64,000 nucleotides of DNA from Nemophila menziesii. Lineage: Eukaryota > Streptophyta > Magnoliopsida > Boraginales > Hydrophyllaceae. Both the position numbers and the translations under genes were made by a program. Numbering within the stretch: position 1 is the first letter of the stretch; every line of letters starts with the position of its first letter. The notes under the pieces are model-generated. The model saw only the letters and a list, made by a program, of their open reading frames with translations. It did no database searches and was not told the origin of the DNA. Shown here in pieces: positions 61,325-64,000 of this stretch. The stretch is taken from assembly GCA_029959085.1 (NCBI GenBank), contig JARWIR010000061.1, positions 1,178,001 to 1,242,000 on the forward strand, given 5' to 3'.

Positions 61325-62930
61325 GTTTATTTTTTTGCCTGAGTTTGAGAGATGATGTGCAGCTGATCACAATGGAGGATGATTTAAAAAAGAATTATTT
61401 AATATGTAGTTGCCAAATCCTGATAATTTCTATGCAAGGAGGTTTCCTTCGGACCAGATGGTTTCTTGCCGAATCCTGATAATAATCTGTTGACTCAGCA
61501 TGAGGATATTTTCACTACCACCTTAAATTACACAGGTGCATCCTTACTTTTGCATAAATTTCCAAATGGTCCACATATGAGTCTATATTTTACTGTAGAA
61601 AAAACAAAAATTTTAATTTTTTGCATAACACAGGGGACCTATAGTGCACTTTTTGCATATTAAAGGGACATATAGTTAGTTTATTTTTAGAGTGGAATTT
61701 TTTATAGTGCAGGGACCTACAGTGCAATTTTTTATAGTATATTACTAACAGTGGTACTTGATTTCCATTATATTAAATCATAAACATTTGACACAGATTG
61801 CGGACGGAAAAAGCAAGTAACCGGAGAAAGTGGTGTTTCCGATGATCGGAATATTCTCAGGTGGTCAAGCATTTTCAATCGACTGTGTAGCTCTTATTGC
61901 AAGGAATGTGCTAATCCATTTTGAGTTATAAATTAGTTTGTATTTGTGATTTCAGTATTAGCTCTCTAAGTTATTTATTTTGCACAAGTTTTTGCTTGAG
62001 AAACTATTGGCTTTAGTTCTTTAAGAGGGAATTCAGTTAGCCTATTTCGACACAAGTTATGTTTGTTTGTAATATATATAGATCTAACCACTTTCTCTTC
62101 ACTTTCGTATTCAAATCATCACAATTATATAGCTCAAACTTGAACATTTCTTATTACAGAAGCTGGTTAAAGATTTTCATCAAGATTCTAACTCAAGCAA
62201 TCCAAGAGGGCGTTCCTCCAAACTTGAAGCTTCCTCAATCATTCAGTCAACTCATTTCTGAAATGAAAAATAAAAAATACAGCGCAAAAGAATTCGCATT
62301 ATCAGTAAAGTGTCATGTAAATTTCGTATTTCTTGACTTTGAAACCTGATTTGCTTCTCTACCATTATAAACGATTTAGCAAGGTTACAAGCATAAATAT
62401 ACTCAAATACTTGATTTTGTAAATATAACAAAAAAATCAATAATTTTTAATCAGTAGAACATATCTGTATCTATGTGGTGGACGGTATACACTAAATCAA
62501 GAATTCCGACTTTAGTAGCACATGTAAAAGTCATGGCTGCAACACATGTTGCCTCGCCCAGATACGTGACTTCATTTACTTATGCAACTAAGTGCCAAAG
62601 AAAACGCATTTAGAAACGTAAAGTCAAAATAAGATCATCAAATGCTAGATTTTAATAAAAAATATCAGCCTCTAAGCAGAAAAAAACAATATAATAATGT
62701 AATTAAATAAAATACCTCCATAAAACCATTCTTTAACATACAAAATGAAAAATTGTAATCTCGAAATGGGTCACAGATTACCACATGAAATGATTAGAAG
62801 TATGTCATATCCCGAAAATTCAAAGTTAAAAAACCTTTTTACTTTCGGACAATTACATTTTGACCCACGTACTTTCGTTTATTCGGAGTATTTTCGTAGT
62901 GTCTTCAGACACGGGCTATACCTAGTATAT
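61325..62930. other. Non-coding or unassigned stretch
   Basis: AT-rich. It includes short repeated phrases (AGGGACCTATAGTGC, AGGGACATATAGT, AGGGACCTACAGTGC) around 61634-61710, and an open stretch at about 62160-62349 that reads IQEGVPPNLKLPQ and is preceded by TTACAG, so it could be another exon fragment. I could not assign any of it. Confidence 0.4.
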
Positions 62931-63110
62931 GGGTAATACTTCCATCCAATATTGGATGGTCCAATATTCATATCATAGCCATTGAATATTATAATAAAAC
63001 ACATGTCCTTAGATTAATAAGTTAGTTACTTTTGTAAGTTTAAAACATGGGATATGTGTATTAATATAATTGGTATAGGATCATCCTATATTGGATGGAA
63101 GAATTTTCCC
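62931..63110. mobile_element. MITE, 180 bp, 8-bp TSD
   Basis: Flanked by TAGTATAT at 62923-62930 and 63111-63118. The terminal inverted repeats are about 36 bp and imperfect: GGGTAATACTTCCATCCAAT on the left, and GGGAAAATTCTTCCATCCAA as the complement of the right end. It has no coding capacity. An 8-bp duplication suits hAT-type elements; one extra matching C could make it nine. Confidence 0.8.
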
Positions 63111-63118
63111 TAGTATAT

Positions 63119-64000
63119 ATATATCCCTAAAGGGATATAAAGAAGGGCCGGGATTTATTCTAAGCAAAAAATATTAAGCAAAAAATATGTCACGGGCAAC
63201 GGCTCAGATCATTCCGTTACTTAAACAATTAAAACTTTCCTACACTACCCTTACAATATATATAAAGTATTCTAAAAATGAAACACTCCACTCACCTACA
63301 CCCTCTCTCTCTAAACACACATCATGCACAAAACAAAAAAACTTTCTTTCTGTTCATCTAGAACGACACACACACTCACGACATACACACCGACGACACG
63401 TTCACCGCCTCACCTCCCACGTACTCCCCGTCGATATCACCGTCACCATCACCATCGTCTCTCATTCTTCTAACAACTAAGTTTCATCGATTGTATCTCC
63501 GAAACCTAAAAACCCCCTGGAACTGTGATGTGGCGGATTAGATGGCTTCAACAACTCTGTCGATCTGATGAGCAATTCAACCCGCCTCTAGGTTTCTAAA
63601 TCTCTCTTTCTATCCATTGGAATCACTATTTTGTATCTTTTGGGAAGCAGCGGTGGTTGTGTCATGAAGTACAATCTTGACTTGAAAAATTGCCAGCATT
63701 GAATCGTTTCCTTGAGGTAAAACTTTTTTACCATGTTACATTTGTTGATTGAATTCACTAATATAATATTAAATTGTTTAAAATCTCATATCTTAATTTC
63801 CTTAATTTTTGCAGATACAATTGATAGAATGGGGAAAGATGGATTATTTGCTTCACCCGCCACCGCCACATCACCTTCGCCTTGCCTAGACAAGTAAACC
63901 GCCGCAACTCAGGGACCTTTCTCCACCATCACCAACCGGCTTGGCACATAACCCAAATTAAGGTAAAAAATTGAATTATTTTTAACCTAATCTCATCACT
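63119..64000. other. Unassigned right end of the window
   Basis: Starts with a short direct repeat (AAGCAAAAAATAT twice, 63162-63187), followed by a C/A-rich segment with many CAC and CCG triplets (63340-63470). A 97-codon plus-strand frame (63187-63480) is rich in His, Ser and Thr and looks compositional. Pyrimidine-rich stretches with TTTGCAG near 63813 could be splice acceptors of a gene continuing to the right. Nothing certain. Confidence 0.3.

Noticed and set aside
63187..63480. A 97-codon gene
   Set aside because: The His/Thr/Ser-rich composition reflects CAC/ACA repeats. No homology or start context supports it.

Overview
The window looks like AT-rich heterochromatin from a flowering plant, probably a dicot and probably pericentromeric. 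The evidence is a long tandem satellite, nested Ty3/gypsy retrotransposons of the Athila type with the TGGCGCCGCTGCCGGGGA primer-binding site, a tRNA-derived SINE, MITEs, and intron-containing fragments of eukaryotic genes such as CCDC12/Cwf18. I see no intact host gene, no rRNA or tRNA gene, and nothing bacterial. The species cannot be named from the sequence alone.

Layout. (1) 43-28724 and 50809-58996: one tandem array of about 3.46-kb units, all in the same direction. I count twelve full or partial units, U1-U12, from the recurring GAAAGAGGATG phase mark. U4 and U5 are almost identical. U11 and U12, at the right edge, are clearly diverged and carry about 530 bp that the homogenised units lack. 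U8 carries two private insertions, a 192-bp MITE and a 139-bp insert. (2) 28725-50803: a nested retrotransposon complex inserted in U9, with a perfect TATAT target duplication. Element A (minus strand, about 7.8 kb without its insert) has a gag-protease ORF that runs into an integrase-C-terminus-like tail, with reverse transcriptase, RNase H and the integrase core missing. Element B (plus strand, 31200-45460) sits inside A. B is a near-complete but decayed Athila-type element: gag, protease, RT, RNase H, integrase and an ORF in the env position. Inside B are C, a solo LTR of an A-like family that splits gag-protease, and a SINE in the 3' LTR. (3) 58997-about 59985: a truncated related LTR (D) that ends the array. 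(4) 59986-64000: non-satellite DNA with exon-like fragments, including a frameshifted CCDC12/Cwf18 piece with its intron, and a 180-bp MITE.

How the parts relate. The order of events reads directly: satellite amplification, then A into U9, then B into A, then C and the SINE into B. Elements A to D are related. Every LTR start visible here carries TGATGTCTC, exactly 28 nt, then GAGACATCA or a close variant. A and B also share a PBS, a polypurine tract and a small 3' hairpin. Downstream of pol, each has its own array of paired 12-bp palindromes: CCGGGTACCCGG at a 22-23-bp pitch in B, and CCGGTATACCGG at a 21-bp pitch in A. These palindrome arrays and the terminal 9-28-9 inverted repeat are the most unusual structures in the window.
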